Origin: Bacteroidaceae bacterium
GTDB taxonomy: Bacteria; Bacteroidota; Bacteroidia; Bacteroidales; Bacteroidaceae
Assembly: GCA_900752815.1 (NCBI GenBank)
Contig: CAADWS010000029.1
Coordinates: 1-19,373 of the forward strand
Reading direction: 5' to 3'
DNA length: 19,373 nucleotides
In this document: positions 8,168-15,088 of the stretch, one piece after another
Layout: each line of letters opens with the position of its first letter
Numbering within the stretch: the stretch's first letter is position 1
Made by a program: the position numbers and the translations under genes
Notes under the pieces: model-generated
Databases searched by the model: none
What the model was told of the DNA's origin: nothing
The model's input: the letters and a program-made list of their open reading frames with translations, nothing else

Positions 8168-8213
8168 GTAGGCGAAGACGTTGCGAAATAAGCTCCGGTT
8201 CTTCGCTTTTTTT
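8168..8213 (+). ncRNA. candidate tiny RNA (about 46 nt)
   Basis: The unit is defined by a perfect promoter immediately upstream and an intrinsic terminator at its end: GCGAAGA (8172-8178) pairs exactly with TCTTCGC (8200-8206), followed by seven T (8207-8213). A second GCGAA (8183-8187) could compete for the same TTCGC, so two alternative hairpins are possible. There is no start codon with a useful frame inside. It could be a trans-acting small RNA, or a prematurely terminated leader for something longer. I do not recognise a known RNA family. The start point is inferred from the promoter spacing. Confidence 0.4.
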
Positions 8214-8326
8214 GTTTTTTCCCCGTGTTCTGTTCCGGCATTTAGTATTTTTTCTTCGCCCGACAGTTTTTTCAGTCCTTACTTTTGTTTTTTCTGTTCC
8301 TGCTTTCCGATGGTAGAAACCGTCTG

Positions 8327-8360
8327 CAAAGGTATCGGGCGTAAGTGAAATTATTGCAAA
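8327..8360 (-). promoter_or_regulatory. promoter-like site facing the candidate RNA
   Basis: On the minus strand TACCTTTG (8327-8334) is an exact -7 match and TTTG (8357-8360) lies 22 bp upstream, slightly longer than the preferred 19-21. A transcript would run leftwards across 8213-8168, antisense to the candidate tiny RNA. The only frame on it is a 43-codon ORF at 8110-8241 with no recognisable features. Confidence 0.35.
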
Positions 8361-8528
8361 AGGTTAAACTTTCGTAAAAAAAATATCTCTCCTACATTGC
8401 CGTCCGCCATGTTTTTTCTCCTGCTTTAGCTTTTTTCGGAGCGGGATGAATTGTGGCTGTCGGCTTGGTTATATTTGTAGGGGTATCTTCTCTGATTCAG
8501 ATATAGAGAGGCCGTATGGAGGGGCATC

Positions 8529-8579
8529 AAAAAAATGAGGATTTCCCTCGACTATGTTGGAATAGTCAGAGGGAAATCC
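8529..8579 (-). terminator. rho-independent terminator of the aminotransferase gene
   Basis: Bases 8539-8555 pair with 8562-8579 over 17 bp, with a single bulged A at 8568 and a 6-nt loop. On the minus strand the stem is followed, after three bases, by seven T (complement of 8529-8535). The stem begins 38 bp after the gene's stop. The opposite side has T runs only from about 8595, so it is probably one-directional. Confidence 0.85.
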
Positions 8580-8616
8580 CCGATTCATGCGTATGTTTTT
8601 GTTTTTCTTTTTTCTC

Positions 8617-9810
8617 TTATTTGAGAAGAGCAAGTGCATTCTTGATGCGGCTCATGGCTTCAACGATGTTTTCATCGCTGGTGGCATAGCTCATACGGAA
8701 GCATTCAGGTGAACCGAATGCGTCACCGCCGACGGTAGCAACGTGTCCCACTTCAAGCAGATACATGGCGAAATCCATGGAATTGTTGATGGTGCGGTTG
8801 CCGTCAGTTTTACCGAAGTAGTAGCTGCACTTGGGGAACAGATAGAAGGCACCCTGCGGATTGTTCACTTCCAGTCCCGGAATTTCCTTGGCCAGACTGA
8901 CAATCAGGTTGCGGCGGCGTTCGAAGGCCACCCGCATGTCTTCTACACACTGTTGTGAACCGGTGTAGGCGGCTTCGGCTGCCTTCTGGGAAACAGAGCA
9001 GGGGCCGCTGGTGTATTGTCCTTGCAGTTTGTTGATACCTTTTACAATCCATTCGGGACCGGCAACGAAACCTATGCGCCATCCGGTCATGGCATAAGCT
9101 TTGGAAACACCGTTGATGACTACTACGCGGTCGTGGATGCTGCTGAACTGAGCAATGCTTTCATGCTTGCCGATGTAGTTGATGTGTTCGTAAATTTCGT
9201 CGGCAATGATAATGACGCGTTCGTGGCGTGCCAGCACTTCTGCGAGTCCTTCCAATTCTTCCTTGCTGTAGACAGAGCCTGTCGGGTTGCTGGGCGAGCA
9301 GAGGATGAGCGCACGTGTTTGCGGTGTGATGGCAGCTTCCAACTGGGCGGGAGTTATTTTGAAGTCCTGCTCGATGCCGGCCGGTATGATAACGGGAGTA
9401 CCGTTGGCCAGTTTTACCATTTCGGGATAACTTACCCAATAAGGGGCAGGAATGATGACTTCGTCTCCGCTGTTGACGACAGCCATGATGGTGTTGCACA
9501 CGGACTGCTTGGCTCCGTTGGCGCAGGAAATCTGTGCTGCGGTGTAGTCCAGACCGTTTTCGTTTTTCAACTTCTTGACAATCGCTTCACGCAGGGCTGG
9601 GTAGCCGGCCACGGGAGAGTAGCGTGAATAGTTCTCCTCTACGGCTTTGATGGCGGCTGCCTTGATGTGGTCGGGTGTGTTGAAATCCGGCTCGCCAACG
9701 CTTAAATTAATGATGTCAATGCCCTGGGCTTTCATCTCGCCGCTTTTCTGTGACATGGCCAGTGTGGCCGACGGCGAAAGTCTGTTCAGACGGTTGGAAA
9801 GTTGATTCAT
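8617..9810 (-). CDS. aspC: class I PLP-dependent aminotransferase (aspartate aminotransferase type)
   Basis: A 397-residue fold-type I aminotransferase. Seen motifs include NLSVGEPDFNTP (35-46), YSPVAGYPALREAI (64-77), ANGAKQ (97-102), the PAPYWVSYPE segment (121-130), SPSNPTG (172-178) and ADEIYEHI (203-210). The Schiff-base lysine K237 is in GVSKAYAMTGWRIGF, and the substrate-carboxylate Arg is in FRMSYA near the C-terminus. These fit the Ib (thermophile/Bacillus) aspartate aminotransferase subgroup, which transfers the amino group of aspartate to 2-oxoglutarate. Some members also act on prephenate, so the exact substrate range is open. It is a single-gene unit with its own promoter box and a strong terminator. 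Confidence 0.93.
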   Translation of the reverse strand: MNQLSNRLNRLSPSATLAMSQKSGEMKAQGIDIINLSVGEPDFNTPDHIKAAAIKAVEENYSRYSPVAGYPALREAIVKKLKNENGLDYTAAQISCANGAKQSVCNTIMAVVNSGDEVIIPAPYWVSYPEMVKLANGTPVIIPAGIEQDFKITPAQLEAAITPQTRALILCSPSNPTGSVYSKEELEGLAEVLARHERVIIIADEIYEHINYIGKHESIAQFSSIHDRVVVINGVSKAYAMTGWRIGFVAGPEWIVKGINKLQGQYTSGPCSVSQKAAEAAYTGSQQCVEDMRVAFERRRNLIVSLAKEIPGLEVNNPQGAFYLFPKCSYYFGKTDGNRTINNSMDFAMYLLEVGHVATVGGDAFGSPECFRMSYATSDENIVEAMSRIKNALALLK

Positions 9811-9847
9811 GATGGTCTTGGTTTTATTTAATCATTATTTCTACTTG

Positions 9848-9855
9848 CAAAGTTA
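9848..9855 (-). promoter_or_regulatory. -7 box of the aminotransferase gene
   Basis: TAACTTTG on the minus strand is an exact TAnnTTTG match 37 bp before the ATG. A run of ten T (complement of 9879-9888) occupies the region where the -33 box would be, and no TTTG is seen at the right distance. The remaining gap up to the histidine kinase gene (to 10102) shows no gene and no clear terminator. Confidence 0.5.
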
Positions 9856-10102
9856 TAAAATATTTATTGGCATAAAGTAAAAAAAAAAAGGCTTTATTCT
9901 GCAATTTGCCGATATTTTTGATATGTTGCGGCATTTTGTAAAGAGAAACTGCCAAAAACTGCTTTTACCAGCCGTGATGTTGCCGAAGAGAATCGGGGAA
10001 GTCTCCGGTTGAGGCGGCAGAATGTGGACGGACTATGCCCGGTGCCCCTTTGGGAGCGAACGGCATCAGCCCCCGGGAGCAGTGACGGCAGTGGGGGACT
10101 TG

Positions 10103-10936
10103 TTATCGGATGATGAAGGTGACTTGGTAGCCGGGGATGGGCTTATCTGCCAGACAGAGTTCCTTTCCCTGTTTGACCATCAGCAGTCGTGAGAGCGGGA
10201 GACCGATGCCCGAGCCTTTCTTCTTGGTCGTGAAGAAGGGGACGAAAATTTCCTGAACGATGTCTGGCGGGATGAGGCAGCCGTCGTTGCTGATGTAGAT
10301 GTCTTCATCCCAGCGGATGTCAATGGTGTTTGCTCCGGCTTCTGCCGCATTCTTAATCAGATTGGTCAGCACGTGCCGCATCATGTTGGCGTCGGCTTTC
10401 ATGGGATAACTGCCCCCGGTGGGTACGTGCCATGTCAGTTCGGGATGCAGCGGGCGGATGGAACTGATAATGTCCATGAGGTCGATGTCGGTCAGTTCGG
10501 GTTCCTGCAGATGGGTCAGCTTTCTGTAGTTCTCCACAAAAACGGACAGTTCGCGGCTCGTTTCATAGATGGCGCGGATGCCTTCCTCATGGCGTGAGCC
10601 TTTGATGTTCGGGTCGTTCAGAAAAGCCTGGCTGATGCTGGAGATGGGTGCTGTGGCGTTCATGATTTCGTGTGTCAGCACGCGGGTCAGCTGTTGCCAG
10701 GTTTCCACTTCATTTTGGGCGAGCAGGCGGTTGATGTCCTTACCCAGGTAGTTGAGCGTCTGTTGGAGGGCACGTTCGCCGAAAAAGAGGCCTTTCACCG
10801 GCAGGCGCAGGCTCATGTCATGGTTGTGTATGGCTTCGCGAAGCAGGTGGGCACGTTCCTGCAACTTTCTTTGATGCAGATAAAACCAGATGCCGGCTGT
10901 GGCAACTGCAGCAACGAGGAGGAAAATAAGCGTCAT
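10103..10936 (-). CDS. compact sensor histidine kinase
   Basis: A 277-residue kinase of the NtrB/AtoS-like HEIMN class. One membrane helix lies at residues 2-20, followed by a short linker (21-75). The dimerisation/phosphoacceptor segment has LTRVLTHEIMNATAPI with phospho-His H89. The ATPase domain has the N box NLIKNAAEAG (192-201), SNDG (216-219), the F box FVPFFTTKKK (231-240) and GSGIGL (241-246). Related Bacteroidetes kinases are usually 400-450 residues with a PAS domain between membrane and H box. Here that domain and any periplasmic sensor are missing, so the signal may be sensed through the membrane helix or a partner. The start overlaps the response regulator stop by 4 nt (ATGA), indicating translational coupling. 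Confidence 0.92.
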   Translation of the reverse strand: MTLIFLLVAAVATAGIWFYLHQRKLQERAHLLREAIHNHDMSLRLPVKGLFFGERALQQTLNYLGKDINRLLAQNEVETWQQLTRVLTHEIMNATAPISSISQAFLNDPNIKGSRHEEGIRAIYETSRELSVFVENYRKLTHLQEPELTDIDLMDIISSIRPLHPELTWHVPTGGSYPMKADANMMRHVLTNLIKNAAEAGANTIDIRWDEDIYISNDGCLIPPDIVQEIFVPFFTTKKKGSGIGLPLSRLLMVKQGKELCLADKPIPGYQVTFIIR

Positions 10937-11454
10937 TTTTTCATTCTTGCATATAGGGTTTGCCGTGTAATGCCCAGAATTTCGGCCGCTTTGCTGATGT
11001 TACCGTGGCATTTGTCCACGACTTTGTGCACGTGCTCCTGCACGACTTGGTCCAGGGGCACTGTTTCCTGATTTCTGTCAATGGCATCCTTGAGTGTACG
11101 AATCAGTTCGTCGTTGTCCCAGGGTTTGGTTACGAAATCGGCTGCCCCGTTTTTCAGGCAACGCACGGCCAGTTTGATGTCCGCATAGGCCGTTATCATG
11201 ACGACGGGGATGTCCGGGTGTTGCCGGATAAGGGTTCGGAGCCATTGCAGGCCGTCCTGTCCGGTATTGATGCCTAACGAAAAATTCATGTCGAGAAGAA
11301 TGATGTCCACTGGCTCCTGGTTGAGTACGGTCAGGAGATTGGCGGGACTTGAGAGGGTCAGGATACGCTGGAAGGTTTCTCCCAGACATATTTTCAAAGC
11401 CGTAAGAATGGCGGGATTGTCGTCTACGGCGAGGATTGTTCCGTAATTTGCCAT
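10933..11454 (-). CDS. REC-Fis response regulator without an AAA+ domain
   Basis: A 173-residue response regulator. The receiver domain (about 1-125) has the acidic pair D11-D12, phosphoacceptor D55 in LLDMNF, T88 in MITAYAD, and K110 in TKPWDN. Residues 139-173 form a Fis-type (HTH_8) helix-turn-helix: NISKAAEILGITRQTLYARMKK is the typical end. The receiver is most like those of NtrC-type Bacteroidetes regulators, but the roughly 240-residue sigma-54 ATPase domain is absent, giving the layout of RegA/PrrA/ActR. It therefore cannot drive sigma-54 promoters by itself and should act as a direct DNA-binding regulator. It is first in the operon with the kinase and divergent from the export genes, across a region with two Fis-like palindromes. 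Confidence 0.92.
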   Translation of the reverse strand: MANYGTILAVDDNPAILTALKICLGETFQRILTLSSPANLLTVLNQEPVDIILLDMNFSLGINTGQDGLQWLRTLIRQHPDIPVVMITAYADIKLAVRCLKNGAADFVTKPWDNDELIRTLKDAIDRNQETVPLDQVVQEHVHKVVDKCHGNISKAAEILGITRQTLYARMKK

Positions 11455-11526
11455 ATGGTCAAGATGGATTATGTGTGTGGGACGTCGGTAAGGGTACGTC
11501 TCGAAACCACGGTAAAGTTAGTTCAT

Positions 11527-11569
11527 TTCCGGCGTTATATGGGGGCATATATCCTGAAAAATGCCGGAA
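11527..11569. repeat. nested inverted repeat in the divergent region
   Basis: TTCCGGC (11527-11533) is inverted as GCCGGAA (11563-11569). Inside lies a second inverted pair, TATATG (11536-11541) and CATATA (11546-11551), around GGGG. It could be a weak operator or a hairpin in an RR leader transcript. The role is unknown. Confidence 0.4.
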
Positions 11570-11579
11570 GGGAACCGGG

Positions 11580-11623
11580 ATTGTATGATAATCATACATC
11601 GCGCTGTATGATTATCATACAAT
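11580..11623. promoter_or_regulatory. tandem palindromic operator of the exporter operon
   Basis: Two 15-bp palindromes, GTATGATAATCATAC (11583-11597) and GTATGATTATCATAC (11606-11620), have centres 23 bp apart. Together they form a perfect 18-bp inverted repeat with an 8-bp spacer (11598-11605). Each site has G1, T4-G5, C11-A12 and C15, matching the established Fis-core pattern GNNYRNNWNNYRNNC. The neighbouring response regulator carries a Fis-type helix-turn-helix. The centres lie about 95 and 72 bp upstream of the predicted tolC start point, a normal place for an activator. Binding by the regulator is inference. Confidence 0.7.
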
Positions 11624-11646
11624 CTGTTGCCGGACGGTAAAGATGG

Positions 11647-11678
11647 CTTGCAAAGTCGCTTCTTTCTGCATAGTTTTG
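11647..11678 (+). promoter_or_regulatory. promoter of the export operon
   Basis: TAGTTTTG (11671-11678) matches TAnnTTTG exactly. CTTG (11647-11650), a 3/4 -33 match, lies exactly 20 bp upstream, the same variant as at psd. The start point is near 11685, 13 nt before the ATG of the TolC gene. The weak -33 box agrees with a promoter that needs an activator. No sigma-54 GG-N10-GC element is present. Confidence 0.6.
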
Positions 11679-11697
11679 TGTCGAAAATCAATCGAAG

Positions 11698-13044
11698 ATG
11701 AAATTGAATTTATTACCCATTCTGATTTTTTGTGGCCTGTTGGCGGGAGGACCTGCGGTGCCGGCACATGCGGAAATGTCGGACCGCTGGACGCTGGACC
11801 GATGCATCGCGTATGCCGTCGCTCACAGCCATGACGTACGGCTTCAGGAATATAATCTGCGCGACAGCCGGTCGCAGCAACAACGTGCAATAGGTGCTTT
11901 TCTGCCTTCAGTCGGTGCCAGTAGTGGTGTACAGTATAATTTTGGCCGGGCCATCGATCCCAAGACCAATACCTATACCGATGTGGGGACGTTTTCGAAC
12001 GGATATTCTCTGTCGGCTTCGTTATCGGTATTTGAAGGGCTCCGGCGCTATCATGCCTTGCGCGTGGCGAAGGCTTCCGTACTGTTGGGCCGGCAGGGCA
12101 TTCAGGCTCAAAAGGACGCCGTGGCCATGGAGGTGTTGCGGGCTTATTTGGATGTACAGTATTATTTTGGTGCTGTGCGACTGGCCAGGGAGAAGAGACG
12201 CGAAAGCCGGGAGTTGCTGCGTCAGGCGGAGATGATGATAGAGGTGGGTACGAAAGGAGAGACCGACCGGTTGCAGATGCAGTCAGCCTTGGCGGCCGAT
12301 GAGTTTGAGGTGGAACGTCAGGAGGGACTGCTCGAAAAGGCGAGTCTTGCCTTGAAACGGGCCATGGACTATCCTGTCGAAGACAGCCTGGTGCTGGATA
12401 CGGTCGTGGTGTTCGAAGAAAAACTGCTGATGGAAGCTGCAGATGTCATTTACCGGCAGGCTGAAACTTGGAATCCTTCCATTCAGCAGGCTGAGACCTC
12501 TCTGCGGATTGCCCGTTATCAGTTGAAATCCGCCAAGGCGTCACTTTTTCCTTCTTTATCGTTCGGAGCCGGTGTTTCCACTTCGTTCTACAAGGACTTG
12601 GGGAGCAGAAGCGTACGTACCTTTGAGGAACAGATGAAGAACAACTTGGGGCAGTATCTGTCATTTACGCTCTCAATTCCGATTTTCGGCCGGCTCAATA
12701 CGATAACGAATATCAGGGACCGGCGCAATGACCTCCAGCAGGCCCGTGAAAATCTGGATAACCAACGACAGGAACTGTACCGGCTCATCAAGGAAGCTGT
12801 GGCCGATCAGAACAGCTCGTGCCGGGAAGTTGACAAGATGGAGAAGAAAGTGGCTGCCGACAGCGCTGCCGCGACAGTTCTGGTCAGGAAATGGGAGGAA
12901 GGACTGGCTTCTCCGCTCGATGTCCAGACCGCAAACGTGACCTTGCTGCAAAGTCGGGTACAGCATCTGCAGTGTCGCCTAAACTGGCTTTTTAATGTAA
13001 GAATATTGGAATATTATCAGGGAAAACCATTATGGACAGAATAA
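11698..13044 (+). CDS. TolC-family outer membrane efflux protein
   Basis: A 448-residue outer membrane factor. A signal peptide spans residues 1-25 (hydrophobic core, cleavage after AHA). Two OEP repeats follow (roughly 30-215 and 225-440), each mostly long amphipathic helices for the periplasmic tunnel, with beta segments for the outer membrane barrel. The stretch RAIDPKTNTYTDVG (about 84-97) followed by SNGYSLSASLSVFEGLR is typical of Bacteroidetes TolC proteins. It should form the trimeric outer membrane duct for the adaptor and ABC pump encoded just downstream. Its end overlaps the adaptor gene by 13 bp. The start is supported by the signal peptide and the promoter spacing. Confidence 0.92.
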   Translation: MKLNLLPILIFCGLLAGGPAVPAHAEMSDRWTLDRCIAYAVAHSHDVRLQEYNLRDSRSQQQRAIGAFLPSVGASSGVQYNFGRAIDPKTNTYTDVGTFSNGYSLSASLSVFEGLRRYHALRVAKASVLLGRQGIQAQKDAVAMEVLRAYLDVQYYFGAVRLAREKRRESRELLRQAEMMIEVGTKGETDRLQMQSALAADEFEVERQEGLLEKASLALKRAMDYPVEDSLVLDTVVVFEEKLLMEAADVIYRQAETWNPSIQQAETSLRIARYQLKSAKASLFPSLSFGAGVSTSFYKDLGSRSVRTFEEQMKNNLGQYLSFTLSIPIFGRLNTITNIRDRRNDLQQARENLDNQRQELYRLIKEAVADQNSSCREVDKMEKKVAADSAAATVLVRKWEEGLASPLDVQTANVTLLQSRVQHLQCRLNWLFNVRILEYYQGKPLWTE

Positions 13045-14282
13045 TTCAGAAAAAGAAGTGGAAAAGCCGCTATACGTTTTATGCCTTGGGTGGCAGTCTC
13101 TTTGTATTTGTCTGCGTTTGGCTTTGGGTCGGCACTCGGAGTGATGCGATGAAGGTTTCGAGAAAATATCAGACCGTGTCGCAGGTCAAGCGTGACGTGT
13201 TTAAGGACTATATCCGCATCAGCGGACAGGTGATTCCGATTCAGGTGGTGCAGTTGTCGCCTGAAGAAGGCGGCATCGTTCGCGACATCGTCCTGGAGGA
13301 AGGAGCGAAAGTCCGGAAGGGTGACGTCATCCTGCGGTTGAGCAACAGCAATCTGGATCTCCAGATTCTCAATGCGGAAGCCGAACTCGCCGAAAAGCAG
13401 AATCTCTTGCGGAATACGCAGATTACCATGCAGCAGGATTTGCTCAACAACCGAACGGAGAGGATTTCCCTGGACCTGGATGTGCAGCGGAAGAAAAGAA
13501 ATTTTGAGCAGAACCGCCGCCTCTATGAGGAACGGCTCATCAGCCGGGAAACTTATCTGCAGAGCCGTGAGGACTACGATTTGGTGTGCAGAAAACGCGA
13601 TTTGATTGTGCAGCGGCTTCGGCAGGACAGCATTTCCCGTTCGGTGCAGATGGAGCAGATGGAAGAGAACCTGACAAACATGCAGCAGAACGTCATTGCT
13701 GTGCGCGGACGCCGTGAGAAACTGGAATTGCGTTCGGCCATTGACGGAGAATTGGGATTGCTTGATGTGGAATTGGGACAAAGCATCGCAGCCGGAGAAA
13801 AAGTGGGGCAGATTAATGACCTGTCCGATTTCAAGATTCAGTCGCAACTGGATGAGCATTATATTGACCGGGTGAGAACGGGTTTGCAGGCTATGTTTGT
13901 TCGCGACGGTAAGACCTATCAGGTAAGTGTCCGCAAGGTATATCCGGAAGTCCGTGGGGGGAAATTCCGAATTGACCTCGTCTTTGTCGGGGAAAAACCC
14001 GAGAAAATCCGTAGCGGTCAGACGTATGACATGAATCTGGAACTGGGAGCACCGAAAGAGGCTGTCATCATACCGCGGGGCACCTTCTTCCAGACAACGG
14101 GAGGCAACTGGATATTCGTGCTTGACAAGGAAGGTAACCGGGCTTACCGGCGGACTATCCGCATCGGACGTCAGAATCCGCAGTGTTATGAAGTGGAAGA
14201 AGGTCTCGAACCGGGTGAGGAAGTGATTATCAGCGGTTATGAGGCGTTCAAGGACAAGGAAATGCTGATATTGAAGGATTAG
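13032..14282 (+). CDS. HlyD/MacA-like periplasmic adaptor (membrane fusion protein)
   Basis: A 416-residue adaptor that links the inner membrane ABC pump to TolC. A basic N-terminus precedes a single membrane anchor at about residues 15-34. The lipoyl-like half motif ISGQVIPIQVVQLSPEEGGIV...EGAKVRKGDVILRLSN spans 63-104. A long coiled-coil hairpin occupies roughly 105-235, rich in Glu, Lys, Arg and Gln. The return lipoyl strand (LRSAIDGELGLLDVELGQSI) and beta-barrel domain follow, and the C-terminal segment contains GQTYDMNLELG and a membrane-proximal domain ending at 416. The start codon lies inside the end of the TolC gene in another frame, so translation is likely coupled. Substrate specificity cannot be read from this protein. 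Confidence 0.9.
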   Translation: MDRIIQKKKWKSRYTFYALGGSLFVFVCVWLWVGTRSDAMKVSRKYQTVSQVKRDVFKDYIRISGQVIPIQVVQLSPEEGGIVRDIVLEEGAKVRKGDVILRLSNSNLDLQILNAEAELAEKQNLLRNTQITMQQDLLNNRTERISLDLDVQRKKRNFEQNRRLYEERLISRETYLQSREDYDLVCRKRDLIVQRLRQDSISRSVQMEQMEENLTNMQQNVIAVRGRREKLELRSAIDGELGLLDVELGQSIAAGEKVGQINDLSDFKIQSQLDEHYIDRVRTGLQAMFVRDGKTYQVSVRKVYPEVRGGKFRIDLVFVGEKPEKIRSGQTYDMNLELGAPKEAVIIPRGTFFQTTGGNWIFVLDKEGNRAYRRTIRIGRQNPQCYEVEEGLEPGEEVIISGYEAFKDKEMLILKD

Positions 14283-14376
14283 TTGAGAAAGGTACATGTG
14301 AATGGCCGTCACCGTGAGAAAGTGCGGCTGCGCTAAAGAAATAAATATGGACAACAACTTATTAAAAGAAAAGAAT

Positions 14377-15057
14377 ATGATTAGAATTGAAAAACTGACA
14401 AAAATATTCCGTACGGAGGAAGTGGAAACCACCGCACTCGACGGAATCAGTCTGGAAGTGGCAGATGGCGAATTTGTAGCCATAATGGGGCCGAGCGGTT
14501 GTGGCAAATCTACGTTGCTGAATATTCTGGGGTTGCTTGACAATCCCGACAGCGGGGAATACTGGCTGGGAGACACGGAAGTTTCGCGGCTGAAGGAGAG
14601 TGAGCGGACCCGTTTCCGGAAGGGACGTATCGGTTTCGTTTTCCAGAGTTTCAACCTGATTGATGAACTGACGGCAGAGGAAAATGTGGAGTTGCAGTTG
14701 AAATATATCGGTGTTCCCCGGGCTGAACGCAAGCAGCGTGTGCTGGAACTGTTGAGGAAAGTCAGCATGAGCCAACGTGCCAAGCATTATCCGCAGCAAT
14801 TGTCGGGCGGACAGCAGCAGCGTGTAGCCATCGCGCGGGCGGTAGTGGGACATCCCCAATTGATTCTTGCCGACGAGCCTACCGGTAATCTGGACTCGAA
14901 GAACGGTCGTGAAGTAATGGAACTGCTGGCCCGCCTGCACAGCGAGGGGAGTACTATTGTCATGGTGACGCACTCGATGCACGATGCGGCTTATGCAGAC
15001 CGGATTGTCAATATGTTCGACGGTCGGGTGGTGGAGAACATCAACGGATTGCTTTGA
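14377..15057 (+). CDS. MacB/LolD-type ABC transporter ATPase
   Basis: A 226-residue ATPase that powers the permease encoded next. It has Walker [10 protein letters not shown] (38-46 region), Q-loop Q90 (VFQSFNL), signature LSGGQQQR (142-149), Walker B LILADEP with catalytic E167, a D-loop TGNLDS and H-loop H199. The frame is open upstream to 14302 with in-frame ATGs at 14302 and 14347. I chose 14377 because the protein then starts [11 protein letters not shown], the family start. The start at 14347 (10 extra residues) remains possible. The sequence class (LolD, FtsE, MacB, SalX) goes with mechanotransmission transporters that extrude substrate from the periplasm or outer inner-membrane leaflet rather than across the membrane. 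Confidence 0.93.
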   Translation: MIRIEKLTKIFRTEEVETTALDGISLEVADGEFVAIMGPSGCGKSTLLNILGLLDNPDSGEYWLGDTEVSRLKESERTRFRKGRIGFVFQSFNLIDELTAEENVELQLKYIGVPRAERKQRVLELLRKVSMSQRAKHYPQQLSGGQQQRVAIARAVVGHPQLILADEPTGNLDSKNGREVMELLARLHSEGSTIVMVTHSMHDAAYADRIVNMFDGRVVENINGLL

Positions 15058-15088
15058 CGGAAACATACAGAATAAAGAGTAAGCTGTC

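Larger units (their letters stand above)
7968..8616. other. 649-bp region without a supported protein gene
   Basis: Between the ackA stop and the aminotransferase gene I find the ackA terminator, the candidate tiny RNA with its promoter, a convergent promoter-like site, and a lone TATATTTG at 8470-8477 without a -33 element. A pyrimidine-rich stretch (about 8207-8310, many T runs) follows the tiny RNA, and the terminator of the minus-strand aminotransferase lies at the right end. A 92-codon frame at 8038-8316 starts inside the tail of the ackA terminator, runs across the promoter and the T-rich tract, and looks spurious. Confidence 0.6.

Noticed and set aside
8038..8316. 92-codon plus-strand frame after ackA
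   Set aside because: It starts in the tail of the ackA terminator, spans a strong promoter and a second terminator, and its product is Phe/Arg-rich as expected from T-rich noncoding DNA, with no family resemblance.
10063..10106. CCCCC/GGGGG pairing after the histidine kinase gene as a terminator
   Set aside because: Only about five pairs with a long loop and no T run on either strand.
11645..11660. Possible sigma-54 (-24/-12) promoter before the TolC gene
   Set aside because: TGG at 11644-11646 has no GC at the required 10-bp distance (the GC falls one base off). The regulator lacks a sigma-54 activating domain, and a sigma-ABfr -7 box fits better.
13017..14783. 588-codon minus-strand frame opposite the adaptor and ATPase genes
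   Set aside because: It is antisense to two clear genes with intact motifs. Its translation shows no domain, and long antisense frames are common opposite genes of this codon usage.
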